DNA of 47,453 nt, from contig JADIMK010000017.1 of NCBI GenBank assembly GCA_017694785.1, forward strand, positions 1 to 47,453, in the 5' to 3' direction. Below, in pieces: positions 35,095-43,395 of the stretch (position 1 is its first letter; the number at the start of each line of letters is the position of its first letter). The position numbers were made by a program, and so were the translations under genes. The notes beneath the pieces are model-generated. The model saw only the letters and a program-made list of their open reading frames with translations. It was not told the origin of the DNA and searched no databases. This DNA is from Candidatus Cryptobacteroides intestinigallinarum (GTDB lineage Bacteria; Bacteroidota; Bacteroidia; Bacteroidales; UBA932).

Positions 35095-37923
35095 ATGGAC
35101 GGAAAGAAAGAATACATAGAGATCCAGGGAGCGAGGGCGCACAATCTCAAGGATGTGTCCCTTTCGATCCCGAGGAATGAATTCGTGGTCATCACAGGAC
35201 TGAGCGGAAGCGGAAAGTCCTCCCTCGCCTTCGACACAATCTATGCAGAAGGCCAGAGAAGATACATGGACACGCTCTCGGCCTATGCCAAGCAGTTCAT
35301 GGGCATCCTCGAAAAGCCTGATGTGGAGAGCATCACAGGCCTGAGCCCGATCATCGCCATAGAGCAGAAGACCACAGGCAGCAATCCACGGTCCACCGTA
35401 GGTACGATCACAGAGATCTACGACTTCCTCAGGCTTCTCTATGCCAAGGCATCCACCGCCTACTCCCCGACCACAGGCAAGCCGATGGTCAGATACACCG
35501 ACGAGCAGATTGTCTCTCTGATAATGCAGAACTACAGCCAGAGGAAATGCCTTCTGCTCGCTCCTCTTGTAAGAGGAAGGAAAGGCCACTACAAGGAACT
35601 CTTCGAGCAGCTGCGCAAAAGAGGCTATACCCAGGCGAGGATAGATTCCCAGATCCGTGACCTCTCCGAAGTGACGGCCCTGGACAGATACAAGCCGCAC
35701 TTCATTGAGCTGATCGTCGACAAGCTCAAGCCTACGGCCAGGGACGAGAAAAGGATAAAGGACTCGGTCTATACAGCTCTCAACCTCGGGAAGGGCTCGC
35801 TTGCAGTCATGGACATGGACAGCGGGGAACTCCAGCATTACTCGAAGCATCTGATCGACCCGGACACCGGACTTTCACTGGCCGAGCCTGCGCCGCATTC
35901 ATTTTCTTTCAATTCCCCTCAAGGCTACTGCCCGCACTGCAAAGGTCTCGGGATGATAGTCGATGTCAACATGGACACCATCATACCGGACAGGAGCATC
36001 TCGATCGCCGACGGAGCGATAGTGCCTCTTGGCAAGGCAAGGCAGACAAAGAAATTTGACATAGTCCGGTCCATCGCCAGAAAATACGGATTTTCACTCT
36101 ATGAACCGGTGGAAGAGCTGGGCGACGACATCATCTCCCTTCTTGTGTTCGGCTCTGATGAGCTTTTCAGGGTCGGGGAAGGCACATCTTCAGAGATGAC
36201 TTCCTATCCCGGCATAGTCGATGACATCTCCGAGAAGATCATATGCCCGGTATGCCACGGCACACGCCTCAATGAAGAGACCACCTATTTCAAGATAGAC
36301 GGCAAGTGCATCTCGGAAGTCTCCGCGATGGAGATGTCTGACCTCAAGCAATGGCTCGACACCCTCGACAGCAAGCTCGGCGAAAGGGAACGTCTGATAG
36401 CCAGGGACATACTGAAGGAACTGAAGGAGAGGGTAAGATTCCTGCTCGATGTAGGACTCGAATACCTGTCTCTTGACAGGGCTACTGCCTCGCTTTCAGG
36501 AGGAGAGAGCCAGAGGATAAGGCTGGCTACCCAGATAGGCTCGAAACTCGTTAACGTGCTCTACATACTGGATGAGCCGAGCATCGGCCTCCACCAGAGG
36601 GACAACCGCAAGCTCATATCTTCACTTAAGAGCCTCAGGGACGAAGGCAACTCAGTGATGGTGGTGGAGCATGATGCAGAGACGATGCTTTCGGCAGACT
36701 GGCTTGTGGATGTCGGCCCCGGGGCCGGAGAAAACGGAGGCAGGATCTGCCTCAGCGCACCTGTAAGCCTTCTTCTTGGGGACAGCAGCCAGAAAGAGGC
36801 CGCACTTGCAGACAAGGATCTGATGAAGCACTGCATCACAGGGGATTCGATTACTCTCGACTACCTCACAGGCAAGAGGGAAATAGAGATCCCGCAGAAG
36901 CGCAGAAACGGGAACGGACTCACCCTCGGACTCAGAGGAGCCAGAGGCAACAATCTCAAGAATGTGGACATCGACTTTCCGCTCGGCATACTGATCGGCA
37001 TCAGCGGAGTCAGCGGAAGCGGCAAGTCTTCCCTTATCAACGAGACCCTCATGCCTATCCTGAAGAACAAGTTCTACAACGCCAGGATGCAGCCGCTGCC
37101 TTATGACAGCATCACAGGTGTTGAGAACATCGACAAGCTCATAGAGATAGACCAGAGCCCGATCGGAAGGACACCACGCAGCAATCCGGCTACCTTCACA
37201 GGAGTCTTCAACGACATAAGGAACCTGTTCGAGGCCACACCAGACGCAAAGGTCCGGGGCTTCAAGGCCGGACGGTTCTCCTTCAATGTGCCCGGAGGAC
37301 GGTGCGAGGAATGCAAGGGCGCAGGCATCAAGGTCATCGAGATGAATTTCCTGCCGTCGGTCAATGTCGTCTGCAAGGAATGCCGAGGCCGCCGCTACAA
37401 GGAAGACACCCTCGCTGTGAAATACAAGGGCAAGAACATAAACGATGTGCTTGAGATGCCTATCGCCGAAGCATACGAATTCTTCAGCAACATACCGGCC
37501 ATCAGCCAGAAGCTCAAGGCCCTGGTCGATGTCGGACTCGGCTATGTCAAGCTCGGACAGTCCGCAGTGACGCTCTCCGGCGGAGAAAGCCAGAGGATGA
37601 AACTGGCTGCAGAGCTCTCGCGCAAGAGCACCGGCAACACACTCTACATACTGGACGAGCCTACCACAGGCCTCCATTTCGAGGATATAAAGATATTGCT
37701 CGGAGTACTTCAGAAACTTGTAGACCAAGGCAATACCGTCATTATCATCGAGCACAACCTCGATGTGCTCAAATCTGTGGACTACCTCTTTGACATGGGC
37801 CCTGAAGGAGGCAAGAAGGGCGGCACAATTGTTGCCCAAGGCACACCGGAACAGCTTGCCAAGGACTCTTCTTCGGTCACTGGGCCGTTCCTCAACGAAA
37901 TATTGGGATCATGGACGAAATAA
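35095..37923 (+). CDS. uvrA: Excinuclease ABC subunit A (canonical UvrA)
   Basis: 942-aa damage-recognition ATPase of nucleotide excision repair. Walker A GLSGSGKSS is at 35-43 and GVSGSGKSS in the second half, with ABC signatures LSGGESQR in both. Zinc modules CPHCKGLG / CPVCHGTR and CEECKGAG ... CKECRGRRY are present. The region after residue ~120 (RYTDEQIVSLIMQNY onwards) carries the UvrB-binding and signature-insertion domains missing from the paralogue at 26189. This is therefore the working UvrA. It directly follows the MBL hydrolase and overlaps the next gene by 13 nt. Confidence 0.97.
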   Translation: MDGKKEYIEIQGARAHNLKDVSLSIPRNEFVVITGLSGSGKSSLAFDTIYAEGQRRYMDTLSAYAKQFMGILEKPDVESITGLSPIIAIEQKTTGSNPRSTVGTITEIYDFLRLLYAKASTAYSPTTGKPMVRYTDEQIVSLIMQNYSQRKCLLLAPLVRGRKGHYKELFEQLRKRGYTQARIDSQIRDLSEVTALDRYKPHFIELIVDKLKPTARDEKRIKDSVYTALNLGKGSLAVMDMDSGELQHYSKHLIDPDTGLSLAEPAPHSFSFNSPQGYCPHCKGLGMIVDVNMDTIIPDRSISIADGAIVPLGKARQTKKFDIVRSIARKYGFSLYEPVEELGDDIISLLVFGSDELFRVGEGTSSEMTSYPGIVDDISEKIICPVCHGTRLNEETTYFKIDGKCISEVSAMEMSDLKQWLDTLDSKLGERERLIARDILKELKERVRFLLDVGLEYLSLDRATASLSGGESQRIRLATQIGSKLVNVLYILDEPSIGLHQRDNRKLISSLKSLRDEGNSVMVVEHDAETMLSADWLVDVGPGAGENGGRICLSAPVSLLLGDSSQKEAALADKDLMKHCITGDSITLDYLTGKREIEIPQKRRNGNGLTLGLRGARGNNLKNVDIDFPLGILIGISGVSGSGKSSLINETLMPILKNKFYNARMQPLPYDSITGVENIDKLIEIDQSPIGRTPRSNPATFTGVFNDIRNLFEATPDAKVRGFKAGRFSFNVPGGRCEECKGAGIKVIEMNFLPSVNVVCKECRGRRYKEDTLAVKYKGKNINDVLEMPIAEAYEFFSNIPAISQKLKALVDVGLGYVKLGQSAVTLSGGESQRMKLAAELSRKSTGNTLYILDEPTTGLHFEDIKILLGVLQKLVDQGNTVIIIEHNLDVLKSVDYLFDMGPEGGKKGGTIVAQGTPEQLAKDSSSVTGPFLNEILGSWTK

Positions 37924-39626
37924 AGATATTCTGTGAAAACGACAGGAGCTACCATCAGGTGAAGCTCGGCACTCCGCTCAAGGAACTCTCTGAAAAGATA
38001 TGCAGCAAGGTGTACGACAAGAGAAATGACGTAGAACTACCTGTTCTCGCGGCACTTGTCGACCATCAGCTCAAGGAACTTGAATTCAAGGCAGTGGTAT
38101 CGCATCTGGTAGAATTCATCGGCTACAACCATCCAGACGGACGCAGGACTTATGTCAGGTCACTGTGCTTCGTGCTGCAGAATGCAGTCAGGGAGATGTA
38201 TCCGGACAAGGTCCTGGCCATCGAATACTCGCTGCCGAGCGGGCTGTACTGCGAGATCCGAGCGCCCAAGGACATGGAGGACGGCCATCCTGACGTCTGC
38301 TACATAACCGATGAGGAAATAGATGTCCTCAAGAAGAAGATGCAGGAGATCATCGCCGCCGACCTGCCGTTCCACAAGCAGAAGATGAACTTTGAGGAAG
38401 CCTCTCAGATATTCACTGCCAACAGCCAGCCGGACAAGGCGGCCCTGCTCAACTCGATAGGAAAGTTCACATACAGTGTCTATACTCTCGGAGGCAAGGC
38501 CGACACGTTCTACGGACCTCTTGTCCCTTCTACCGGCTATCTACAGGTATTCGACATCGTCGGCTTCAGCAACGGCTTCTGCCTGCAGTACCCTGCTGAA
38601 GGCAATGTAAGCAAGGTTATGCCGATGAAACGGCAGTCGAAGATAGCAGCGGCGCTGAAGGAATATGCAGACTGGTGCTCTATAATGCACGTCAAGGGAG
38701 CAGGCACCCTCAACAAGGCCATTTCAGAAGGCAAGGCCGTCAGCCTCATCAATATAGCTGAAGCCCTGCATGAAAGGAAATATGCCGACATCGCAGACCA
38801 GATCTATGCCCGGAGGGACAAGGTGAAGATAGTCTTCATTGCAGGCCCTTCCAGCAGCGGCAAGACATCATCATCCAAAAGGCTTGCGATACAGTGCAAG
38901 GTTCTGGGACTCAACCCTAAGGTCATCGAGCTGGACAACTATTTCGTGGACAGGGACAATACCCCGAAAGACGAGAACGGGGAATACGACTTCGAGGCCC
39001 TCGGGGCCATGGACCTCGACTTTCTCAGCAAACAGCTCAATGCCCTGCTTTCCGAAGAGAAGGTCGAGATCCCGAGATTCGACTTCAAGGAAGGAAAGAG
39101 ACATTTCGAAGGGGACTTCATGCAGCTCTCCGACAAGGATATCCTCATAATGGAAGGCATACATGCGCTGAATCCGGCGATGACTCCTTCAGTTGACAAT
39201 TCAAGGATATTCAGGGTATATGTCTCAGCCCTCACTTCACTTGCCCTCGACGAGAACAACAACATCTCCACCTCCGACAACCGTCTGCTCCGCAGGATGG
39301 TCAGGGACAACAGGGTCAGGGGCATCACACCGGAAGGGACGATAATGAGGTGGCACAGCGTGCGCCGCGGAGAGAACCGCAACATATTCCCGTACCAGGA
39401 AAATGCCGATGCGGTATTCAACTCGGCCCTGATATTCGAGCTTCCGATGCTGAAATACTATGCGGAGCCTCTTCTTAGGCGCATTCCTCCGCACTCTCCG
39501 GCCTATACCGAAGCAATAAGGCTGCTGAAATTCCTCGAATACGTGGTTGCGCTTTCTCCGGATGAGATCGCAGCCATACCGCCGACTTCAATCATGAGGG
39601 AGTTCATCGGAGGACAGTCACTTTAG
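37911..39626 (+). CDS. TGS/ThrRS-like domain fused to uridine-kinase-family nucleoside kinase
   Basis: 571 aa in two parts. Residues ~1-215 resemble the N-terminal TGS plus tRNA-SAD region of threonyl-tRNA synthetase (KLGTPLKELSEKI; FIGYNHPDGRRTYVRSL), without intact editing or zinc motifs that I can see. Residues ~300-510 are a P-loop kinase of the uridine kinase/phosphoribulokinase family: GPSSSGKTSSSK at 312-323, then VIELDNYFVDRDNTP, DFKEGKRHF and LIMEGIHAL. This fusion is known in Bacteroidetes and some Firmicutes and Thermotogae. It is annotated as a nucleoside kinase that phosphorylates uridine or cytidine; the role of the tRNA-like part is unsettled. It overlaps the uvrA 3' end by 13 nt. 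Confidence 0.9.
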   Translation: MDEIKIFCENDRSYHQVKLGTPLKELSEKICSKVYDKRNDVELPVLAALVDHQLKELEFKAVVSHLVEFIGYNHPDGRRTYVRSLCFVLQNAVREMYPDKVLAIEYSLPSGLYCEIRAPKDMEDGHPDVCYITDEEIDVLKKKMQEIIAADLPFHKQKMNFEEASQIFTANSQPDKAALLNSIGKFTYSVYTLGGKADTFYGPLVPSTGYLQVFDIVGFSNGFCLQYPAEGNVSKVMPMKRQSKIAAALKEYADWCSIMHVKGAGTLNKAISEGKAVSLINIAEALHERKYADIADQIYARRDKVKIVFIAGPSSSGKTSSSKRLAIQCKVLGLNPKVIELDNYFVDRDNTPKDENGEYDFEALGAMDLDFLSKQLNALLSEEKVEIPRFDFKEGKRHFEGDFMQLSDKDILIMEGIHALNPAMTPSVDNSRIFRVYVSALTSLALDENNNISTSDNRLLRRMVRDNRVRGITPEGTIMRWHSVRRGENRNIFPYQENADAVFNSALIFELPMLKYYAEPLLRRIPPHSPAYTEAIRLLKFLEYVVALSPDEIAAIPPTSIMREFIGGQSL

Positions 39627-39669
39627 ACTCAGACAAAGGACGACAAGTCCAGACATAACGACCGACAGC

Positions 39670-40257
39670 ATGAAGAATCTTATTTTCCTTACTGCAGCCC
39701 TGCTCATTTCGGCCATGGGCGCACTTATGTCACCGGTGGCCATATACGGTCAACCGTCCATGGACGGACAGGCGGCGGACACGGACGGTCTGTCATGCGC
39801 ATATATGCTCAAGCCTCACCAGGAGCTTCCGGTCCGGGACACGTCCGGCTTCACAAAGGTCTTCCTTGCCGGAACAATCGACATGGGAAACAGCAGGGAC
39901 TGGCAGTCCGGCATGCTGGAATATTTCGCAGCCAAGGACGGCCGGTACCTGCTGTTCAATCCACGGCAGGACAGCTGGAACGCTGAAGCAGAGGGAGAAA
40001 TGGACTATCAGGTCAACTGGGAGCTCCGGCATCTGGAAGAAGCCGACATCATAATAATGTACATCATCGGGACAAGCAAGTCCCCTGTGACCCTTCTTGA
40101 GATGGGACTCCATGCCCGTTCAAGAAAGCTGATCGTAGCCTGCGAAAAGGACTACTACCGTTATGACAATGTCAGAATCACCTGCGGCTTCTACGGGATA
40201 CCCCTCTACAATTCCCTCGACCAGCTTCTGGAGGTGCTGGATAACTATTCATACTGA
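39670..40257 (+). CDS. Exported nucleoside 2-deoxyribosyltransferase-like protein (Nuc_deoxyri_tr2 fold)
   Basis: 195 aa. The C-terminal ~130 residues match the nucleoside 2-deoxyribosyltransferase-like fold: VFLAGTIDMG (64-73), LFNPRQDSW (95-103), EADIIIMYIIG (124-134) and SPVTLLEMGLHA with the likely nucleophile Glu144. Enzymes of the fold exchange or hydrolyse the N-glycosidic bond of deoxynucleosides or nucleotides. Unusually, a signal peptide and spacer of about 60 residues precede it (MKNLIFLTAALLISAMGA ... IYGQ), so the protein is probably periplasmic. It follows the nucleoside kinase gene by 43 nt. Substrate and direction of reaction are not readable; its context fits nucleic-acid salvage. 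Confidence 0.8.
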   Translation: MKNLIFLTAALLISAMGALMSPVAIYGQPSMDGQAADTDGLSCAYMLKPHQELPVRDTSGFTKVFLAGTIDMGNSRDWQSGMLEYFAAKDGRYLLFNPRQDSWNAEAEGEMDYQVNWELRHLEEADIIIMYIIGTSKSPVTLLEMGLHARSRKLIVACEKDYYRYDNVRITCGFYGIPLYNSLDQLLEVLDNYSY

Positions 40258-40400
40258 TACTCGACCGAACCGTTGACGGGGCAAGCAACAGCATTGTTGA
40301 CAAGCCACGCCTTGCCTTCCGGTGTCGTCACGAGATAATACAAGAGAGAATTACTTGTAACGGGTAAATTATATTTACAACCGCACTGATTTTTAGGCAA
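40245..40400 (-). other. 51-codon minus-strand frame with protein-like sequence, possible gene remnant
   Basis: Downstream of the rnf terminator, the minus strand holds a frame open from a TTG at 40400 to a TAG at 40245. It reads PKNQCGCKYNLPVTSNS, then LLYYLVTTPEGKAWLVNN, then AVACPVNGSVEYQYE. The last ~35 residues look like a genuine C-terminus (Trp, Gly and aromatic spacing). A TGA lies just upstream and there is no ATG. Its end overlaps the 3' end of the gene at 39670-40257. A truncated 3' remnant is more likely than a working gene; chance cannot be excluded. Confidence 0.3.
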
Positions 40401-40438
40401 AAAATCAGCCGGTCAATGTTAATACACTGACCGGCTGA
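40399..40438 (-). terminator. Strong intrinsic terminator of the rnf operon
   Basis: On the minus strand the 11-bp perfect stem TCAGCCGGTCA / TGACCGGCTGA (40438-40405) with a 12-nt loop is followed by six T (40404-40399). It lies 36 nt past the rnfA stop. Confidence 0.9.
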
Positions 40439-40474
40439 CATATATAGCCGAATAAAATGTTACTTGCTCTACTG

Positions 40475-41074
40475 CTATACCATTCCGGAGAATCCCATGA
40501 ACGCCATCGCTAGGATACTTGCAGTCACAAGGGCAATAGGAATGCCCTTGAACGGCTTCGGCACCTTGTTGAGCGCAATCTGCTCGCGGAGTCCGGCAAA
40601 AAGAACCATTGCGAGACCGAATCCCAGAGATGAAGCGAAGGCATAGACCACTGTCTCCGCAAGGTTGAGCATATGAGGATCACCACCGAAGGTAAATTCC
40701 TTGGTCACTACGATAAGTGCGATACCAAGGACCGCACAGTTGGTAGTGATCAGCGGAAGGAAGATACCGAGGGCCTGATAAAGGGCCGGGCTGATCTTCT
40801 TCAGGATAATCTCGACCATCTGCACAAGAGCCGCAATCACAAGGATAAAGGCAATTGTCTGCATGAACTCTATGTGAAGAGGCACCAGCACATAGTACTG
40901 AAGAAGGTATGTGACAAGTGTTGCAAGGGTGATGACGAAACATACAGCCCCAGACATTCCCACAGCCGTACTCAGCTTATTTGACACTCCCAGGAACGGG
41001 CAGCAGCCGAGGAACTGTGCCAGCAGGATATTGTTAACGAATATCGCTGATACGATTATTATCAAATATTCCAT
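40475..41074 (-). CDS. rnfA: Rnf complex subunit A
   Basis: 199-aa integral membrane subunit with six predicted helices, homologous to RnfE and NqrE. Conserved polar segments are visible: NNILLAQFLGCCPFLGVS, with the membrane cysteine motif thought to bind an iron-sulfur centre with RnfE, and TTNCAVLGIALI. It is part of the ion-translocating ferredoxin:NAD+ oxidoreductase. Last gene of the operon, 33 nt after rnfE and followed by the terminator. Confidence 0.96.
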   Translation of the reverse strand: MEYLIIIVSAIFVNNILLAQFLGCCPFLGVSNKLSTAVGMSGAVCFVITLATLVTYLLQYYVLVPLHIEFMQTIAFILVIAALVQMVEIILKKISPALYQALGIFLPLITTNCAVLGIALIVVTKEFTFGGDPHMLNLAETVVYAFASSLGFGLAMVLFAGLREQIALNKVPKPFKGIPIALVTASILAMAFMGFSGMV

Positions 41075-41107
41075 AGTCTGTAATTTCTAATCTGTTGTCG
41101 GTTACCG

Positions 41108-41692
41108 CTATTTTATCCCCGTTATCTTCCTGAATATCACGATAAGATAGGCAAGGGCCAGGAATGCTCCCGGAGCAAGCACAAACGCGAGGATACCGTC
41201 GCCCTGGATGAACTTGAAGCCGAAGGCAGAGCCGCTTCCCAGGATCTCACGTACAAGACCCAGGAGAGTAAGGGACATTGTAAAGCCGAGACCGATGCCT
41301 ATGCCGTCAAGAGCAGAATCCACGACAGAATTCTTGTTCGCAAATGCCTCAGCACGGCCGAGCACGATACAGTTGACCACGATAAGAGGGATGAAAAGTC
41401 CCAGGGTCTCATACATGGCAGGGGTATAGGCCTGCATTATGAACTGCAGTATGGTCACAAACGCTGCGATGATGACAATATATGAAGGGATTCTAACCTT
41501 ATCCGGAATATACGGTGCGGTGGCGGATATCACCATGTTGGAAAGAACGAGCACAAACATTGTCGCAAGACCCATGCCCATTCCGTTCATTGCCGATGTA
41601 GTGGTGGCAAGTGTAGGGCACATTCCCAGGATCAGGACGAATGTCGGATTCTCCTTGATGAGGCCCTTGGTTATTATATTGAATTTTCCCAT
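41108..41692 (-). CDS. rnfE: Rnf complex subunit E
   Basis: 194-aa integral membrane subunit, six predicted helices, pseudo-symmetric partner of RnfA. Family motifs ENPTFVLILGMCPTLATTTSA and VVNCIVLGRAEAFA carry the paired cysteines proposed to hold an intramembrane [2Fe-2S] centre. It follows rnfG by 3 nt. Confidence 0.96.
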   Translation of the reverse strand: MGKFNIITKGLIKENPTFVLILGMCPTLATTTSAMNGMGMGLATMFVLVLSNMVISATAPYIPDKVRIPSYIVIIAAFVTILQFIMQAYTPAMYETLGLFIPLIVVNCIVLGRAEAFANKNSVVDSALDGIGIGLGFTMSLTLLGLVREILGSGSAFGFKFIQGDGILAFVLAPGAFLALAYLIVIFRKITGIK

Positions 41693-41695
41693 TGT

Positions 41696-42373
41696 CTACT
41701 CCTCCTGTGCATTTGCTTCTGGTTGAACATGCAGTGAATCGGCAGGAGCCGCTTCACATTCAGCTGGCTCGTCCTTGGATGAAGCCGAGGCACCTGTGGT
41801 CACATCAGGCGCCCCTCCCCATACGATAGCCTTGTATATGGCAAGAGCATTGTTGACAGCAGCCACATACGCGCGGGAAGTGATGGTAGATGCTGTTATC
41901 GCATCGATATCGCCTCCGTCCTTCTTTACAGACAGCCTTGTCTTTGCCGGATCCAGGTTACGGAACTGCCCGGAGAAGCTTTCTTCAGTACATTTTGCAC
42001 CGAGGCCCGGAGTCTCGCTCTGGGAAAGGACTGCCGTATTGTAGATGATCCCGTCGGAAGTCACTCCGACCATAAGAGATACTGGGCCGCCGAAGCCGGT
42101 ACTGGATGCAAGGATAGCATATCCTACAGGCTCACCGCCTTTCCTGGCCACATAATATTCATACTTCTTGCCGTTGGATTCGATGGAGGCAGCTTCCGGC
42201 TCCCCCTCGAATTCAGGCAGCACCATTTTGATGGATGCCGTCGTCTTGGCTGCGGCAGCCTTCTCTATAGGCTCCTTCGTAAGGGCATAGACGCCTGCAA
42301 GAAGAGCCGAGCTCACGAGACATATCGTCCCGAGGCTCAAGACCATATTCTTTAATGTAGATTGTATCGCCAT
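41696..42373 (-). CDS. rnfG: Rnf complex subunit G (FMN-binding)
   Basis: 225 aa. One N-terminal membrane anchor (about residues 10-31) leads to a periplasmic FMN-binding domain. The flavinylation motif reads DAITASTITSRAYV, with Thr163 as probable site of covalent FMN attachment; the SETPGLGAKCTE block upstream is also typical. An acidic, Ala/Glu-rich C-terminal tail of about 35 residues extends past the domain. It follows rnfD by 3 nt. No ApbE flavin transferase gene is present in the window. Confidence 0.95.
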   Translation of the reverse strand: MAIQSTLKNMVLSLGTICLVSSALLAGVYALTKEPIEKAAAAKTTASIKMVLPEFEGEPEAASIESNGKKYEYYVARKGGEPVGYAILASSTGFGGPVSLMVGVTSDGIIYNTAVLSQSETPGLGAKCTEESFSGQFRNLDPAKTRLSVKKDGGDIDAITASTITSRAYVAAVNNALAIYKAIVWGGAPDVTTGASASSKDEPAECEAAPADSLHVQPEANAQEE

Positions 42374-42376
42374 AGC

Positions 42377-43363
42377 TTAGGCCCTCCCGTATTTTTTCTG
42401 CTTGAACGCCTTGTTGATAAGAGGCACAGTAGAGTTCATGATGAGGATCGCGAATGAGACGCCTTCCGGATATGACCCGAAGAAACGGATAAGCATCGTA
42501 AGAAGTCCGATTCCGATACCGAATACGATTCCGCCCTTCGCGCTCATAGGAGATGTGACATAGTCGGTAGCCATGAAGACAGAGCCGAGAAGGACACCTC
42601 CTGTAAGGAGATTGAAGAGAGGATCAGTGTACTGGTCAGGGTTGATGAGCCAGAAGATCCCTGAGAATACGATTATCGTAGCCCAGATGGAAAGTGTGAT
42701 ATGAGGTCTGATGACCTTGCGGGCCAGAAGATATATGAAGCCTACAAGTATAGCAAGCGCAGAAATCTCACCGGCAGAACCTCCTATATTGACAAACAAA
42801 GTCTGGAGATAGGAGAAATTGTTGGTATCGAATATCTGGCTGAGTGTCTCCCCTTTCGCAAGCCCTTCCTTGACAGTACCGAGCAGTGTGGCACCGGAGA
42901 CAGCATCCACATTGCTGAGGAAACCTGCGGGACGTGCCCAATTTGTCATGGCAACAGGGAACGAAACCAGAAGGAATACCCTGGCTGCAATAGCCGGATT
43001 GAAGAGATTCTGTCCGAGGCCTCCGAATGTCATCTTGACGACACCGATGGCGAAGATGGAACCTATCATGGCAATCCACCAAGGACAGGCAGGCGGCAGG
43101 TTCAGGGCCAGCAGTACACCGGTGACGATCGCAGACCAGTCACCTACAGTACATGGATTCTTCATCAGGAACCTTGTGACAAGATACTCCACAAGGACAC
43201 ATGTTATGACGCTTACCGCGAGCAGCAGGATGAATGACCATCCGTAGAAAAGTGCAGAGACAACTGCTGCAGGAAGGAGCGCAATCACCACATCACGCAT
43301 GATCCTGGCAGTGGATATGTCAGCGTGGATATGTGGAGACGGTGAAACCAATATCTTATTCAT
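42377..43363 (-). CDS. rnfD: Rnf complex subunit D (FMN-binding)
   Basis: 328-aa multi-helix membrane subunit homologous to NqrB. The covalent FMN site is VSGATLL with Thr159. The MTFGGLGQNLFNPAIAARVF block and C-terminal GMGIGLLTMLIRFFG-like helix region (GIGIGLLTMLIRFFGSYPEG) are family-typical. It provides the ion-conducting part with RnfG. It follows rnfC by 32 nt. Confidence 0.96.
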   Translation of the reverse strand: MNKILVSPSPHIHADISTARIMRDVVIALLPAAVVSALFYGWSFILLLAVSVITCVLVEYLVTRFLMKNPCTVGDWSAIVTGVLLALNLPPACPWWIAMIGSIFAIGVVKMTFGGLGQNLFNPAIAARVFLLVSFPVAMTNWARPAGFLSNVDAVSGATLLGTVKEGLAKGETLSQIFDTNNFSYLQTLFVNIGGSAGEISALAILVGFIYLLARKVIRPHITLSIWATIIVFSGIFWLINPDQYTDPLFNLLTGGVLLGSVFMATDYVTSPMSAKGGIVFGIGIGLLTMLIRFFGSYPEGVSFAILIMNSTVPLINKAFKQKKYGRA

Positions 43364-43395
43364 TTTCTGTCTTTTTATTGTTCAAATCTATACTC

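Noticed and set aside
34741..35850. Long 369-codon open frame on the minus strand
   Set aside because: It is antisense to the MBL hydrolase and uvrA 5' half, both clearly real, and its translation shows no domain or plausible composition.
36652..37839. 395-codon open frame on the minus strand
   Set aside because: Antisense shadow of the second ABC half of uvrA; its length reflects codon bias of the sense gene.
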